From NCBI RefSeq assembly GCF_000613805.1, contig NZ_BAJR01000002.1, positions 62,001 through 126,000 of the forward strand: a stretch of DNA of 64,000 nt. The letters are read 5' to 3'. This document shows, piece after piece, positions 43,236-53,206 of this stretch; positions within the stretch are counted from its first letter, which is position 1; the number at the start of each line of letters is the position of its first letter. The DNA is from Phocaeicola paurosaccharolyticus JCM 15092. Its GTDB lineage: Bacteria; Bacteroidota; Bacteroidia; Bacteroidales; Bacteroidaceae. The notes beneath the pieces were generated by a model, which was given only the letters and a program-made list of their open reading frames with translations, was not told the DNA's origin and ran no database searches. Position numbers and translations under genes: made by a program.

Positions 43236-44390
43236 TTATCTCTTATTTATGTTTATTCTACTTGTATTAATCTGCTTAATATCTCCGGCAGCATAGTCAG
43301 GAGCAGTATCTCCCCAGAATACATTGCTGTCTGTGATTGTAATATCTGAAGCACCTTCTATATAGAAAGCATAGGTCTTATCGTATACAAATGGCTCTCC
43401 TTTACAAGGTCTCTTGTCATATACACCTCCAGGGAATGTAGAACGTTTGTAGAGCTGTACATCAACATTGTCGAAGAAGATGTTGTTGACCTTGTCCTGA
43501 GTATCTCCACCTATGAAAATACCATTTTCACTTGTACATTTTATATTAGTGAAATAGATATTGTTTACTTCACCGCATGCTCCATCTATAGCACCTTTAG
43601 GGAAACGCCATCCTGCATCCTTATGGTTTCCGATAGCTCTTGGGTATGATGTAACATATATTGGCTCAGCTTTTCCCCACCATACATCAGAGTAATATTT
43701 ACAGTCAACGAGCATATTCGAGAAGATAACATTGGTAACTGTTCCCTCATCACGGTTCTGTATTCCGATACCACGGTTGCTATCCTTTATGATACAGTTG
43801 TTGAAGAGTACATTGTTTATCTTATCCATATTTTCCGATCCAATCTTGATAGCACAAGAGCGAGAGGTCATGATGCAGTTGTTTACAACTATATCTTCAC
43901 AAGAACCGTATTCGCTATACTCTCTTCTGTTCTTTAGGCATATGCAGTCGTCACCCGATTCGATAAAGCAGTTTGATATTCTTACTTTCTTTGAGTGATC
44001 TACATCTATTCCATCTCCATTTCTGATCTTCAGATTGTTAAGTATATTTATTCCATCGATATTGGCATCATAGCATCCTATAAGATGAAGAGTCCAATAA
44101 GCACCTTGCTTAAGAGTCACATCTTTAACTGTGATGTTCTGACAATTTATAAGTGTTATTACATGTGGACGAGGATCAAAATCTGTTATAGGTTTCAATT
44201 CGTATGAGTCGCTTAACTCTTTTCCCATAAAAGCAACACCATTGCCATCTATTTCTCCACGACCTGTTATTGAAATATTCTTCAAATCTTTTCCACTTAT
44301 CCACATCATACCTTCACCTTCATTCTCCTTGAAAGCGCTCTCTTTATAAATCTTCTCGTCAGTTGGCAAGAAGTCTTGAATTTGGTTCAA
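43236..44390 (-). CDS. GH28 polygalacturonase-like enzyme, main part (frameshifted)
   Basis: 384 residues with the right-handed beta-helix of GH28. The catalytic loops are NGDGIDVD (about 141-148, the NTD-type aspartate) and ESGDDCICLKNR (about 161-172, paired aspartates). The usual GHG is replaced by IKIGSE, as in exo-acting and rhamnogalacturonan-type members. The frame opens at a TTG inside the conserved N-terminal region. The preceding 96 residues are in the adjacent frame, and a one-base shift at about 44359-44367 fuses them into a protein of about 471 residues. Its TAA is one base before the ATG of the GH92 signal peptide, so the two genes are coupled. Confidence 0.85.
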   Translation of the reverse strand: MNQIQDFLPTDEKIYKESAFKENEGEGMMWISGKDLKNISITGRGEIDGNGVAFMGKELSDSYELKPITDFDPRPHVITLINCQNITVKDVTLKQGAYWTLHLIGCYDANIDGINILNNLKIRNGDGIDVDHSKKVRISNCFIESGDDCICLKNRREYSEYGSCEDIVVNNCIMTSRSCAIKIGSENMDKINNVLFNNCIIKDSNRGIGIQNRDEGTVTNVIFSNMLVDCKYYSDVWWGKAEPIYVTSYPRAIGNHKDAGWRFPKGAIDGACGEVNNIYFTNIKCTSENGIFIGGDTQDKVNNIFFDNVDVQLYKRSTFPGGVYDKRPCKGEPFVYDKTYAFYIEGASDITITDSNVFWGDTAPDYAAGDIKQINTSRININKR

Positions 44391-44649
44391 GTTGTAGATT
44401 TACAAAAGAGGCTAGGTGTATAGGTCCACATAGAAAAGTATGTCCTGCAGGAACTAAAACTATACCTCCACCATTCTCAGAACATTTATCAATAGCCTTT
44501 TGTATAGCAGAAGCATCATCAGACTTGCCGTCTCCACTAGCTCCATAGTCCATTATATTGTAAATATTTCCTTCACTTTTAGAGGCGTTACATCCTCCGA
44601 CAAGAAACGCCAGTATCAACAGGATGAATATTTGGTTAACTTTCTTCAT
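44359..44649 (-). CDS. GH28 polygalacturonase-like enzyme, N-terminal part (frameshifted)
   Basis: 96 residues beginning with a lipoprotein signal (IFILLILAFLVGGC), so the enzyme is probably tethered to the outer membrane. The first coil of the pectin-lyase-like helix follows: YNIMDYGASGDGKSDDASAIQKAIDKC, then GGIVLVPAGHTFLCGPIHLASFVNLQLEPNSRLLAN and a stop. The next frame continues directly with TDEKIYKESAFKENEGEG. It is 27 bp behind the second GH28 gene. Confidence 0.82.
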   Translation of the reverse strand: MKKVNQIFILLILAFLVGGCNASKSEGNIYNIMDYGASGDGKSDDASAIQKAIDKCSENGGGIVLVPAGHTFLCGPIHLASFVNLQLEPNSRLLAN

Positions 44650-44676
44650 ATAATTTATTTTGTTCGTTTTAAGTTT

Positions 44677-46119
44677 CTATTTTTCTATTTTGGCTCTATT
44701 CACATTCTCATAATAAAAGATTTCATATCCTTTATTAGGTGATTTCTCGCCTATAACATCTTTAATGAATAGCCCATCTATATTTTTGAATTTGTATGCA
44801 TTTTCCCACTCTTTTTGCACTCTTTCTTTGTTCCATACAAGAGAGCAATCTTTCATATATAGATTATTCACTCCGTCAAAGAGGTAACCGTCACGAGCTC
44901 TTTTATCTTTAGCACTCTCAGGTTCTATAAAGAGTTGTATATTGTTGAAATGTATATTATTCAATCTGTTGCTGAATCCTTCAACTCTTATTCCACTCTG
45001 TCCGTGTGCAATTATATTCTGTAGTGTCACATTCTCAATATTGCCTCCACTAGAGTGGTTGTTCCTGCTCTGAATGGTAAGCCATATAGGATCTCCATTT
45101 CCCCACCAGAATGTAGCTTTACGTACAGTGTTTATTGTAATGTTTGATATTGTTACATTTCTAATTGTCCCACCATCGCGCATTATCATATTTATTCCTC
45201 TGTTGGCATCTTTTATAACGCAGTTTGATATTGTTATGTTCTCAAAATTATTGTTAGATTCAGTACCAAACTTCAGGGCGGCTGAAGATGATGTGAGTAT
45301 GCAATTTGTTATAGCAATTCCATTGCAAGCTCTTGAATATCCATCTCTGTTTGTCGTTTTTAAGCAGAGTGCATCATCACCCGTATTTATGTTACAGTCA
45401 CTAATCATTACATTACTGCATCCATCAATATCAAGACCATCAGCGTTAACTCCATTGTCTGGATTTGAGTAGATATAAATTCCGTTTACATAAACTCTAT
45501 CGCACCACTGAAGGTGTACAGACCAGAAAGATGACTCTATAATTTGAATATCTTCAATATGCACATTCTCGCAGCCGGTAAAGTTTATGGCTCCGGTAAA
45601 TGGAGGAACTTTCTTGAACTTATCTCTATAATCAACACCATATTTAATGGCATTTAATATCTCTCTTCCAGTAATCGAGTCATTGAAATTTGTTTTAGGC
45701 TCACGACGATAAGCAACTCTTTCGGCACGACAGTTTAGTGTTCCTTTACCGGTAACTGATATGTTTTTTACATTATTGGCTGATACAAGAACTTCAATAA
45801 ATTCATTGTCGGCAGCCCCGACAGAGACCTTCTCTCCTCCATAATCAGATATTTTTCTGCTGGCATAGATTGTAGCTCCGTTATCCAGATAGAGATTGAC
45901 ATTATCTTTAAGCATTATAGTTGTCGATAGATAGTTTCCTGCAGGTACTAGGACTGTTCCACCACCTTTGCTGCTACACTCATCTATTGCTCTCTGAATA
46001 GCAGTAGTTGATAGTAGAGTGGTATCCGACTTAGCGCCATAATTCATTATATTATAGTTCTGTGCTTTGGTGACAGCTATAATACAAGAAAGGATTAATA
46101 TGGAAATATATCTCTTCAT
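44677..46119 (-). CDS. Secreted GH28 polygalacturonase-like enzyme
   Basis: 480 residues with signal peptide MKRYISILILSCIIAVTKA, intact. The beta-helix starts NYNIMNYGAKSDTTLLSTTAIQRAI, with the early motif GGGTVLVPAGNYLSTTI. Catalytic blocks are NADGLDIDGC (about 225-234) and NTGDDALCLKTT (about 244-255). The normally histidine-bearing loop reads LKFGTES, which departs from classical endo-polygalacturonases. RGINMIMRDGG (about 305-315) carries the usual arginine. Likely an exo-acting hydrolase on a uronic-acid or other acidic glycan. It ends 27 bp before the first codon of the other GH28 gene and begins 5 bp behind GH92. Confidence 0.9.
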   Translation of the reverse strand: MKRYISILILSCIIAVTKAQNYNIMNYGAKSDTTLLSTTAIQRAIDECSSKGGGTVLVPAGNYLSTTIMLKDNVNLYLDNGATIYASRKISDYGGEKVSVGAADNEFIEVLVSANNVKNISVTGKGTLNCRAERVAYRREPKTNFNDSITGREILNAIKYGVDYRDKFKKVPPFTGAINFTGCENVHIEDIQIIESSFWSVHLQWCDRVYVNGIYIYSNPDNGVNADGLDIDGCSNVMISDCNINTGDDALCLKTTNRDGYSRACNGIAITNCILTSSSAALKFGTESNNNFENITISNCVIKDANRGINMIMRDGGTIRNVTISNITINTVRKATFWWGNGDPIWLTIQSRNNHSSGGNIENVTLQNIIAHGQSGIRVEGFSNRLNNIHFNNIQLFIEPESAKDKRARDGYLFDGVNNLYMKDCSLVWNKERVQKEWENAYKFKNIDGLFIKDVIGEKSPNKGYEIFYYENVNRAKIEK

Positions 46120-46124
46120 CTATC

Positions 46125-48434
46125 TTATTCTTCCATTAGGTCCGGTGGACAAGATGATGGTTTGCTTGCCCACTCTTTATTTGGTTCAGCACCCATCTCA
46201 AACTTTAATTCTCCACCATTCATGATATCGTCGTGTGATATATAATTTTTGTCATATACCTTGCCATTCAATGTGGCAGACTGGATATATATATTCTCTT
46301 TTGAGACATTGTTGGCCCATATCACAAATTCTTTTCCGTTCTCAAGTTTCACCACAGTTTTATCGAATGTTGGTGTCCCTATGATATAGTATGGTGAAGC
46401 AGGGCATACAGGATAGAATCCTATAGCAGAGAAGATATACCATGCAGACATCTGTCCGGCATCATCATTCCCTGAAATACCTCCAGGTTTATTTAAGTAT
46501 TCGCTCTCCATTATATTCTTCACCTCTTTTTGAGTTCTCCAAGGAGTACCGGCATAGTTGAACATATAGGCAACCTGATGACAAGGTTCATTGCCGTGCC
46601 AATATCTTCTTTGAGTAAACATGGAGTCAAGTTTCTCATAGTACTTATCCTTGCCACCCATAGACTTCATAAGTCCATAGACATCTTGTGGTACATACCA
46701 TGTATAGTGACAAGGGGCACCTTCTGTTATGAATCTGGTAAAACTAAATGCATTATCTTTTTCAAGGAATGAGCCATCGGCATATCTTCCCTGAGCATAT
46801 CCTGTGATAGGAGAGATTACGTTCTTGTAATTCTTCGCTCTCTCTATCAGCTTCTTATAATCATCACTTTTGTTCAAAGCCTTTGCTAGTTGTGCTAAAG
46901 CAAAATCATCGTATGCATATTCAAGTGTTCTCGAAACCTGCTCGTTTGTATGAAAGGCTTCGTTGACAGAGTCTTCCAAAGGGATATATCCATACTTCAT
47001 GTACGATTTCAAAGCTCTTCTTCCCATGCCATCTTTATATTCATCAAAAGAGGCAGGAGATGTAAAGGCATTCTTGCGCATAGCCTCGTATGCCTTTTCA
47101 GTATCAAAATTTCTTATTCCCTTACAGTAAGCATCGGCTAATACAGATATTGAGTGATCGCCTATCATTGCAGCAGTATAGCTGTTCCAGCATGGGAATA
47201 TAGGAAGCCAGCCTCCCTGTTCATATTTCATTACCAGTGACTGCATCATTTCACCACTCTTCTTTGTCGAAATTATATTAAGAAGCGGATGTAATGCTCT
47301 GTATGTATCCCACATACTGTAGTCCTCGTAGTAGTTTTCTCCTTTTGGTAGTTGAAGTATTGGACTGCCCTTTGCAAAGGATGGGTAACGTCCATCTACA
47401 TCATTAAATGTTCTAGGAAGGAATGAAGCTCTATAAAGAGCACCATAAAACTTATCCTTATCCTCAGAACTATTTGTTTCTACAGATATTTTTCCTAATT
47501 GATTCTCCCAAATTTCAGTCAACTCTCTACGAGTATTTTCAAAGTCGTTATGGGGAATCTCACTAATTAGGTTCTTGCGAGCTCCATCCATATCTGTGAA
47601 GGATGAGCTTACCTTAATGATAATTCTCTCTTGTTTATCAGTCTTGAAGCGTATAAAGGCTCCAATGTTTTCTTTATTCGAAATAGTTGTATTGTTGTAG
47701 TATATGCTATCATCTTTGAATGTTCCAAAACCAGTTATCTCCTTATCATAGCTGATAATGAAATATCCATTGAAGCCTGCACTCTCTCCCCAGCCCTGAT
47801 AGATACGGTGTACCGGGTTATATCCTCTGATTTCTCTGTTTATTGTGTCAATCTCAATATATCCTTCTCCCTCATCGCTATTAGGGTTTACAACGAGATA
47901 TCCATCTCCTGCTTTGTCATAAGTAAAACGAAATATTGCAGATCTGCTTCTTCCTGTCATCTCTACATTTATATCGTAGTCCTTAAGATATGTAGAGTAG
48001 TATGCTGGAGTTGCAATCTCATTATCGTGTGAGAACCTACTTCCTCTCATTTCCGGCTGACACACTATTTTACCGAATAGTGGCATAAGTGTCATTGAAC
48101 CATAATCTTGTGTGCAACCGCCAACAATCCAGTGTGAGTTGCGGAAACCCTGTATAATAGAGTCTCTGTAGTAGTAAGGAGCCTTACACTTTCTCTCAGT
48201 ATCCTGAGTCTGTGCGGTCCAGAAATTCATGCCATTAGGTTCAAGAACAGCAGGCAAAGTCTGTCCGAAATCTTCTTTAGCTTTACCGAAGACTCCAGCA
48301 CTTTTTGTGATACTTGCATCTGTACCTACACGTGTATCTACATAAGTTATAAACTTATCTCCTCTGTTTGTAATAGAGCAAGATGCAGTTATAAAACTTA
48401 TAAATACAAATAATAGATATTTACCTGTTCTCAT
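46125..48434 (-). CDS. GH92 alpha-mannosidase (lipoprotein)
   Basis: 769 residues with a lipoprotein signal ending FITASC, so it is likely at the outer membrane. It has the N-terminal GH92 beta-domain (YVDTRVGTDAS at about 30-40, LPAVLEPNGMNFWTAQT) and an intact catalytic barrel. Motifs include YYEDYSMWDTYRALHPLLNII, GGWLPIFPCWNSYTAAMIGDHS and GNDDAGQMSAWYIFSAIGFYPVCPASPYYIIGTP (about 681-714) with the catalytic aspartates. The enzyme removes terminal alpha-mannose. Unlike the second GH92 gene in this locus, it has no frame disruption. A stem-loop precedes it in the gap after susD. Confidence 0.93.
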   Translation of the reverse strand: MRTGKYLLFVFISFITASCSITNRGDKFITYVDTRVGTDASITKSAGVFGKAKEDFGQTLPAVLEPNGMNFWTAQTQDTERKCKAPYYYRDSIIQGFRNSHWIVGGCTQDYGSMTLMPLFGKIVCQPEMRGSRFSHDNEIATPAYYSTYLKDYDINVEMTGRSRSAIFRFTYDKAGDGYLVVNPNSDEGEGYIEIDTINREIRGYNPVHRIYQGWGESAGFNGYFIISYDKEITGFGTFKDDSIYYNNTTISNKENIGAFIRFKTDKQERIIIKVSSSFTDMDGARKNLISEIPHNDFENTRRELTEIWENQLGKISVETNSSEDKDKFYGALYRASFLPRTFNDVDGRYPSFAKGSPILQLPKGENYYEDYSMWDTYRALHPLLNIISTKKSGEMMQSLVMKYEQGGWLPIFPCWNSYTAAMIGDHSISVLADAYCKGIRNFDTEKAYEAMRKNAFTSPASFDEYKDGMGRRALKSYMKYGYIPLEDSVNEAFHTNEQVSRTLEYAYDDFALAQLAKALNKSDDYKKLIERAKNYKNVISPITGYAQGRYADGSFLEKDNAFSFTRFITEGAPCHYTWYVPQDVYGLMKSMGGKDKYYEKLDSMFTQRRYWHGNEPCHQVAYMFNYAGTPWRTQKEVKNIMESEYLNKPGGISGNDDAGQMSAWYIFSAIGFYPVCPASPYYIIGTPTFDKTVVKLENGKEFVIWANNVSKENIYIQSATLNGKVYDKNYISHDDIMNGGELKFEMGAEPNKEWASKPSSCPPDLMEE

Positions 48435-48462
48435 TTTATTGTCAACCTAATTGTTATATGAA

Positions 48463-48502
48463 GCTTTACCTCTCTGTTCCTCTCGTTGCAGAGAGGTAAA
48501 GC
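48463..48502 (-). other. Stem-loop between susD-like and GH92 genes
   Basis: A 14-bp perfect stem GCTTTACCTCTCTG (48463-48476) / CAGAGAGGTAAAGC (48489-48502) with a 12-nt loop. On the minus strand no T-run follows, so it is more likely an mRNA-stabilising or partial-attenuation hairpin that lets susCD be expressed above the enzyme genes. Confidence 0.6.
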
Positions 48503-48519
48503 AATATTAATTATTACTA

Positions 48520-50118
48520 TTAGTATCCTGTATTCTGTTTCCAGTTAGTATTTTTCTCCAATACATAAGTTGGAATAGGGAAGATACGACGGAACTTTTC
48601 ACCCTTTGCTTTTGGATTTATAACATGTTTAAATCCCCAATCATCCTCGAAGTTTCCAAAACGTATCAGGTCATTACGTCTCCAGTTCTCGTCGAAAAAT
48701 TCTCTACCTCTCTCATCAAGTAAGTCTTTCAATGTTGGAGCTGTTGCAATTTGAGGAGCTTTTACATATGTACGTATCTTGTTCATCAAAGATTGTGGAG
48801 TATCGCCATTTGTAGCAGTTCCACCTCTTAATATAGCCTCAGCCTTAGTAAGGATGATATCTGCAAAACGGAAGATAGGTACGTCATTGCTTTGGTTTCT
48901 GCCATTTATATAGTCATCATAAGTTGGAAACCACTTAACAGATTTATAACCTTGTGACCAACCACTAACATTTTTACCTGTATTTAGAGTGGCATCAACA
49001 ACTTTCAGAGTAATCTCTTTAGTGAAGTTAAGTTGAGCCCCATCGTACATAACTGGTGTTGTAGTAAGATTTCTGTCTTTATCAAAGAAACAGATAGGAC
49101 CTCCTACAATAACTTTATTACGTTCGTCACCTGGAAGTGATAATAAATCAACCACATTTGGGTTTACAGCGAAGTTACCTCCAACAGAATTACTTAACTT
49201 AAATCCATACATTGTAGGGTCTAGTTTATTCATCTGGCGCCATGTACGGAAACGTGCATATGTCATTCCTTGCTGGCTTATTCTATCGAAAGGCATTGCA
49301 TAGATAAAGTCTTTTATCTGTGGTCCATTCTCAGGGAAGAATTTCTCTCTATAACCTGCATTCAAGTTGAAAAGGCCTGAATTCATGATCTCATCACAAA
49401 TGCTGATACACTCATTCAACTTAGGATTATTGGTAGATGGTGAATATGCTGCAACATCTGCTGCGGTATAAACATTCCAGTTTATATATAGCTTTACAAG
49501 CAAAGCTTTAGCCATCCAATATGTAGGTTTTCCATAAGTGCTCTCGTCGACCTTCTTATTAAGATTGTCCATAGCTTTCAATAGGTCAGACTCAATGAAT
49601 TCTGCAACTTTAGCTCTTGGGCTACGTTCTATAGCTTGATTCTCCTCAGGTAGGAAGTTTAATATAGGAGTATCACCATATGAGTCCATCAAGATGAAAT
49701 GATAGAAAGCACGCATAGCCAATGCAGGAGCTGCTTCAGCTTTGTCTTCACCACCTAATTCCAAAATTGCACGGTTACACTTAGTGATACCTGATGATAT
49801 GTCTTCATACCAACCGATAGTAGGATCGTCGGCATTCAACATATGCAGTGTAGGGTTTGAATTTTCACCTGAATTATAGTAGTCTCCATCAAATGAGATA
49901 CCTGAAAATTCATCAGATGAGAATGACATAACTTCGCTATAACGACGGCCTAAAGGACCACGGAAAGAGTAATAAATATCAGCTAATTTAGCTTCTGCAG
50001 CAATTTCAGATTTAGGGAACTCAGTCAACTGTGAGTCAATATCTACGTTCAGATCGGTACAGCTTGATGTAGCTGCCATTAATCCTGCTGCTAAATATAA
50101 TTTTATTCTATTTTTCAT
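48520..50118 (-). CDS. SusD/RagB-family glycan-binding lipoprotein
   Basis: Surface lipoprotein that captures glycan and forms the lid of the SusC transporter. I chose the ATG at 50118 (MKNRIKLYLAAGLM), giving 532 residues; an upstream start would be a TTG. The lipobox is ATSSC. The family pattern is clear: SQLTEFPKSEIAAEAKLADIYYSFRG, CNRAILELGG, RAFYHFILMDSYGDTPIL, YWMAKALLVKLYINWNVYT, PIFRFADIILTKAEAILRGG and the closing LDERGREFFDENWRRNDLIRFG. It directly follows susC-like with no real gap. Confidence 0.95.
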   Translation of the reverse strand: MKNRIKLYLAAGLMAATSSCTDLNVDIDSQLTEFPKSEIAAEAKLADIYYSFRGPLGRRYSEVMSFSSDEFSGISFDGDYYNSGENSNPTLHMLNADDPTIGWYEDISSGITKCNRAILELGGEDKAEAAPALAMRAFYHFILMDSYGDTPILNFLPEENQAIERSPRAKVAEFIESDLLKAMDNLNKKVDESTYGKPTYWMAKALLVKLYINWNVYTAADVAAYSPSTNNPKLNECISICDEIMNSGLFNLNAGYREKFFPENGPQIKDFIYAMPFDRISQQGMTYARFRTWRQMNKLDPTMYGFKLSNSVGGNFAVNPNVVDLLSLPGDERNKVIVGGPICFFDKDRNLTTTPVMYDGAQLNFTKEITLKVVDATLNTGKNVSGWSQGYKSVKWFPTYDDYINGRNQSNDVPIFRFADIILTKAEAILRGGTATNGDTPQSLMNKIRTYVKAPQIATAPTLKDLLDERGREFFDENWRRNDLIRFGNFEDDWGFKHVINPKAKGEKFRRIFPIPTYVLEKNTNWKQNTGY

Positions 50119-50130
50119 AACATTGTTCAA

Positions 50131-53100
50131 TTAGAAATTAACATTAAGTCCTAACATAAAAGTACGAGTACGTGGGTAGAATGAGTTACGGAAATCTACT
50201 CCAGGTTCCAAACCACCTAAGCTAATTTCAGGGTCTGTTCCTTTATAGTTAGTAATAGTAAATACGTTGTTACAAGTAGCAGTAAGTTTCATGCTGTTAA
50301 CCCAGTTACCTAACTTACCGAAGTTATAACCTAAACTCAAAGAAGAGAGACGCAAATAGCTACCATTCTCAAGATAACGATCTGAAGGAGCCTGAGCATT
50401 TGTATCAGTTGCTTTTTGCTCAAGTACCTCTTTCAAGCCATTCTTTCCAACCATAATGTTTGTAACATTGTTGTACTGTGCACGTGTAGCATTGAAAATC
50501 TTATTTCCAAATACTCCCTGAACGAAAGCTGTTAATGACCAATTCTTATAATTCAATGTATTGTTCCATCCAAGATTAACTTTAGGTTGAGCAGAACCGA
50601 CTTTACGACGATCTTTCTCTCCAGGTTTTGCAGTTGTATTTCCTGTTGCATTACCATCCTCATCATACTCATTGAATACTGATACACCGCTATCATTATA
50701 TCCAGCCCATTCCCACATGTAGAATGTACCGATAGGTTCACCTTCCATAATACGTTGTATGCTGTTTGCTTGTGAGAAACCGCCAATATTAGGGTTAGCT
50801 CTGTTGATATAGTCTACAGAATATGTATCATTGGACAACTTTTCAACAACGTTCTTGTTGTGTGAAAGATTAAGAGAGGTACTCCACTCAAAATTCTTAG
50901 TTCTGACAGGAATTGCATTGATAGTTAATTCGATACCCTTATTGCTTATATCACCTACGTTTGCAGTCATCCAACTAATTGGGTAACGGCTTGTTGATAC
51001 CGGGTAGTCATATATAAGGTCTGAAGTCTGTTTGTTATAATACTCAATAGTACCACTTAAGCGACCACCAAGTACAGAAAAATCCAATCCAATGTTGAAC
51101 ATAGAAGTAGACTCCCATTTCAAGTCAGGGTTAGCGTTACGAGAAACGCCAAAAGTACGATACTCAGAAGATACACCATTTGCATCTGTATAAGTAAACC
51201 ATCCTGTTCCATTGTATACAGGAGTTGCAATATATGGATCGAAACCTAATGAGTTACCGCTTACACCGTAACCTACACGGAATTTCAAATCGTCGAAGAT
51301 TTTATTGTCTTTCATAAACTCCTCTTCAGTGATGCGCCAAGCTGCAGAGACAGATGGGAATGTAGCCCAACGGTTGTTCTTACCGAAAGCAGAAGAACCA
51401 TCACGACGCACAGTTGCCTGAAGTAAATATTTGCTGTTGTAAGAGTAATTAGCACGTCCATAGAATGAGATCATACGGAGAGCCGATTCTGCCGATGACC
51501 AGATACCATTGATACCATCCATCTTATTAGCAAGACCTAAGTTCTTGTATCCTACGTTGTCATTATAGAAATCATAAACTGTCAATCCAAATCCGTCAGC
51601 AGTTTTTGACTCTTCCCATGAATAACCAGCCATCAAGCCTAGTTTGTGCACTTCATTAAATGTCTTATCAAAGTTGAGGTATGATTCGAATACCTTTTTA
51701 TTATCTGAAGTAGCACGTCTGTGAGCCTGTCCGTTATCTTTTATACCGGCAAGCTGAGTCTTTGAACTGTGATACTCACCCCATATAAACTGTTCGTTCT
51801 GATAAGAGATAGTAGTATTCCAAAGAAGACCATCAATAATCTTTAACTCTGCCTTAGCTGTTCCCTGCAATTTCTTTGTCTCATGATCATATGTATCCTC
51901 ATTAATCATTGACAATGGATTATAATATTGTGATACACCTACATATTTACTCCATGAGCCATCCTGATTAGTAACAGGCATTAATGGAGAATAATAGTTC
52001 ATTGCATCGTACACACTGGCACCCTCACTGTCTGTCTTTACAGAGTGGTTATTTGTTATACTTGCATTCAAGTTGAAAGCAAGGTTCAATCTATTGTTTA
52101 GAGCTTTAGTCTGTAAGAATGCACGACCAATCAATCTATCCATATCTGTTCCTTTGATAACACCTTGTTTCTCAAGATATGTGAAACTTGCATTATATGA
52201 AGTCTGGTCGTTTCCACCTGTGATAGATACATTGTGATTGTGACTAACAGCTGTACGTTGTACCTCTTTCTGCCAGTCAGTACTTGCATTCATATCATTA
52301 TCTAATGATACGTTATTAGTCTTAGCCCAGCTGCGTAAGTCAGAAGCTGTCAACATATCAAGGTTTTTCATTACATTATCAAAAGCAACATAGCCATTGT
52401 ATGTAACGCTTGTCTTACCTGCTTTTCCTTTCTTTGTTGTTACGATGATAACACCGTTGGCAGCTTTAGAACCATAGATTGCTGTAGCTGTAGCATCACG
52501 CAATACATCTATACTCTCAATATCTTCAGGAGCAACCAATGATAATGATAGTCCAGGAACACCATCGATAACATAGTAAGGTTCCATTGCACCGCTACCT
52601 CTTAATGATGATGCACCACGTAACTGGATAGATGATGTACCTCCGTTAGGGTCACTGCTCTGTGTAATTGTCAGTCCAGGAACTTTTCCTTGCAAGAGCT
52701 GTGCAGGGTCAGAATATACACCTACATTCAACTTGTCGGATTTTACTGTTGTTATGGAACTTGTGACATCCTTACGAGTCATAGAGCCATAACCGATGAC
52801 TACTACTTCATCGAGAGCCTTTGAATCATCTTCCATAATAACTTTCATGTTAGGAGCTGCCTTCATCTCTTTTTTAATATATCCTACATATGAGAATTCG
52901 AGGATTTTTCCATTTCCTACGTTTAATGAAAACTTACCATCAAAGTCTGTAATAACACCATTGGTGGTACCTTTCTCAATTACATTCACACCAATAAGAG
53001 GCTCGCCCGATTTATCGGTTACAATACCTGATACTTTACTTTGTGCAAATGCCAATGTACTATTAAGAAGCAATAGAGCAAAGATGAATATCTGTGCACT

Positions 53101-53133
53101 AAGTCTTTTACATGATAAATGTACTTTTAGCAT
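50131..53133 (-). CDS. SusC/RagA-type TonB-dependent outer-membrane transporter
   Basis: 1000 residues. The signal peptide (about 1-31) is followed by a carboxypeptidase-regulatory-like domain (about 34-112: VSGIVTDKSGEPLIGVNVIEKGTTNGVITDFDGKF). The TonB-box region has ALDEVVVIGYGSMTRKDVTSS, and the plug domain has LRGASSLRGSGAMEPYYVIDGVPG and ESIDVLRDATATAIYGSKAANGVIIVTTKKG. The remainder is a 22-stranded barrel ending FMLGLNVNF. It imports the oligosaccharide across the outer membrane with energy from TonB. Paired with the SusD-like gene, it defines this locus as a polysaccharide utilization locus. Confidence 0.96.
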   Translation of the reverse strand: MLKVHLSCKRLSAQIFIFALLLLNSTLAFAQSKVSGIVTDKSGEPLIGVNVIEKGTTNGVITDFDGKFSLNVGNGKILEFSYVGYIKKEMKAAPNMKVIMEDDSKALDEVVVIGYGSMTRKDVTSSITTVKSDKLNVGVYSDPAQLLQGKVPGLTITQSSDPNGGTSSIQLRGASSLRGSGAMEPYYVIDGVPGLSLSLVAPEDIESIDVLRDATATAIYGSKAANGVIIVTTKKGKAGKTSVTYNGYVAFDNVMKNLDMLTASDLRSWAKTNNVSLDNDMNASTDWQKEVQRTAVSHNHNVSITGGNDQTSYNASFTYLEKQGVIKGTDMDRLIGRAFLQTKALNNRLNLAFNLNASITNNHSVKTDSEGASVYDAMNYYSPLMPVTNQDGSWSKYVGVSQYYNPLSMINEDTYDHETKKLQGTAKAELKIIDGLLWNTTISYQNEQFIWGEYHSSKTQLAGIKDNGQAHRRATSDNKKVFESYLNFDKTFNEVHKLGLMAGYSWEESKTADGFGLTVYDFYNDNVGYKNLGLANKMDGINGIWSSAESALRMISFYGRANYSYNSKYLLQATVRRDGSSAFGKNNRWATFPSVSAAWRITEEEFMKDNKIFDDLKFRVGYGVSGNSLGFDPYIATPVYNGTGWFTYTDANGVSSEYRTFGVSRNANPDLKWESTSMFNIGLDFSVLGGRLSGTIEYYNKQTSDLIYDYPVSTSRYPISWMTANVGDISNKGIELTINAIPVRTKNFEWSTSLNLSHNKNVVEKLSNDTYSVDYINRANPNIGGFSQANSIQRIMEGEPIGTFYMWEWAGYNDSGVSVFNEYDEDGNATGNTTAKPGEKDRRKVGSAQPKVNLGWNNTLNYKNWSLTAFVQGVFGNKIFNATRAQYNNVTNIMVGKNGLKEVLEQKATDTNAQAPSDRYLENGSYLRLSSLSLGYNFGKLGNWVNSMKLTATCNNVFTITNYKGTDPEISLGGLEPGVDFRNSFYPRTRTFMLGLNVNF

Positions 53134-53206
53134 AACTTTAAGATTTTGTTTTTAATAATATTAATTAATTTGGTTACAAAGTTTTTCTAAACTTGTTTCT
53201 GCTTGT

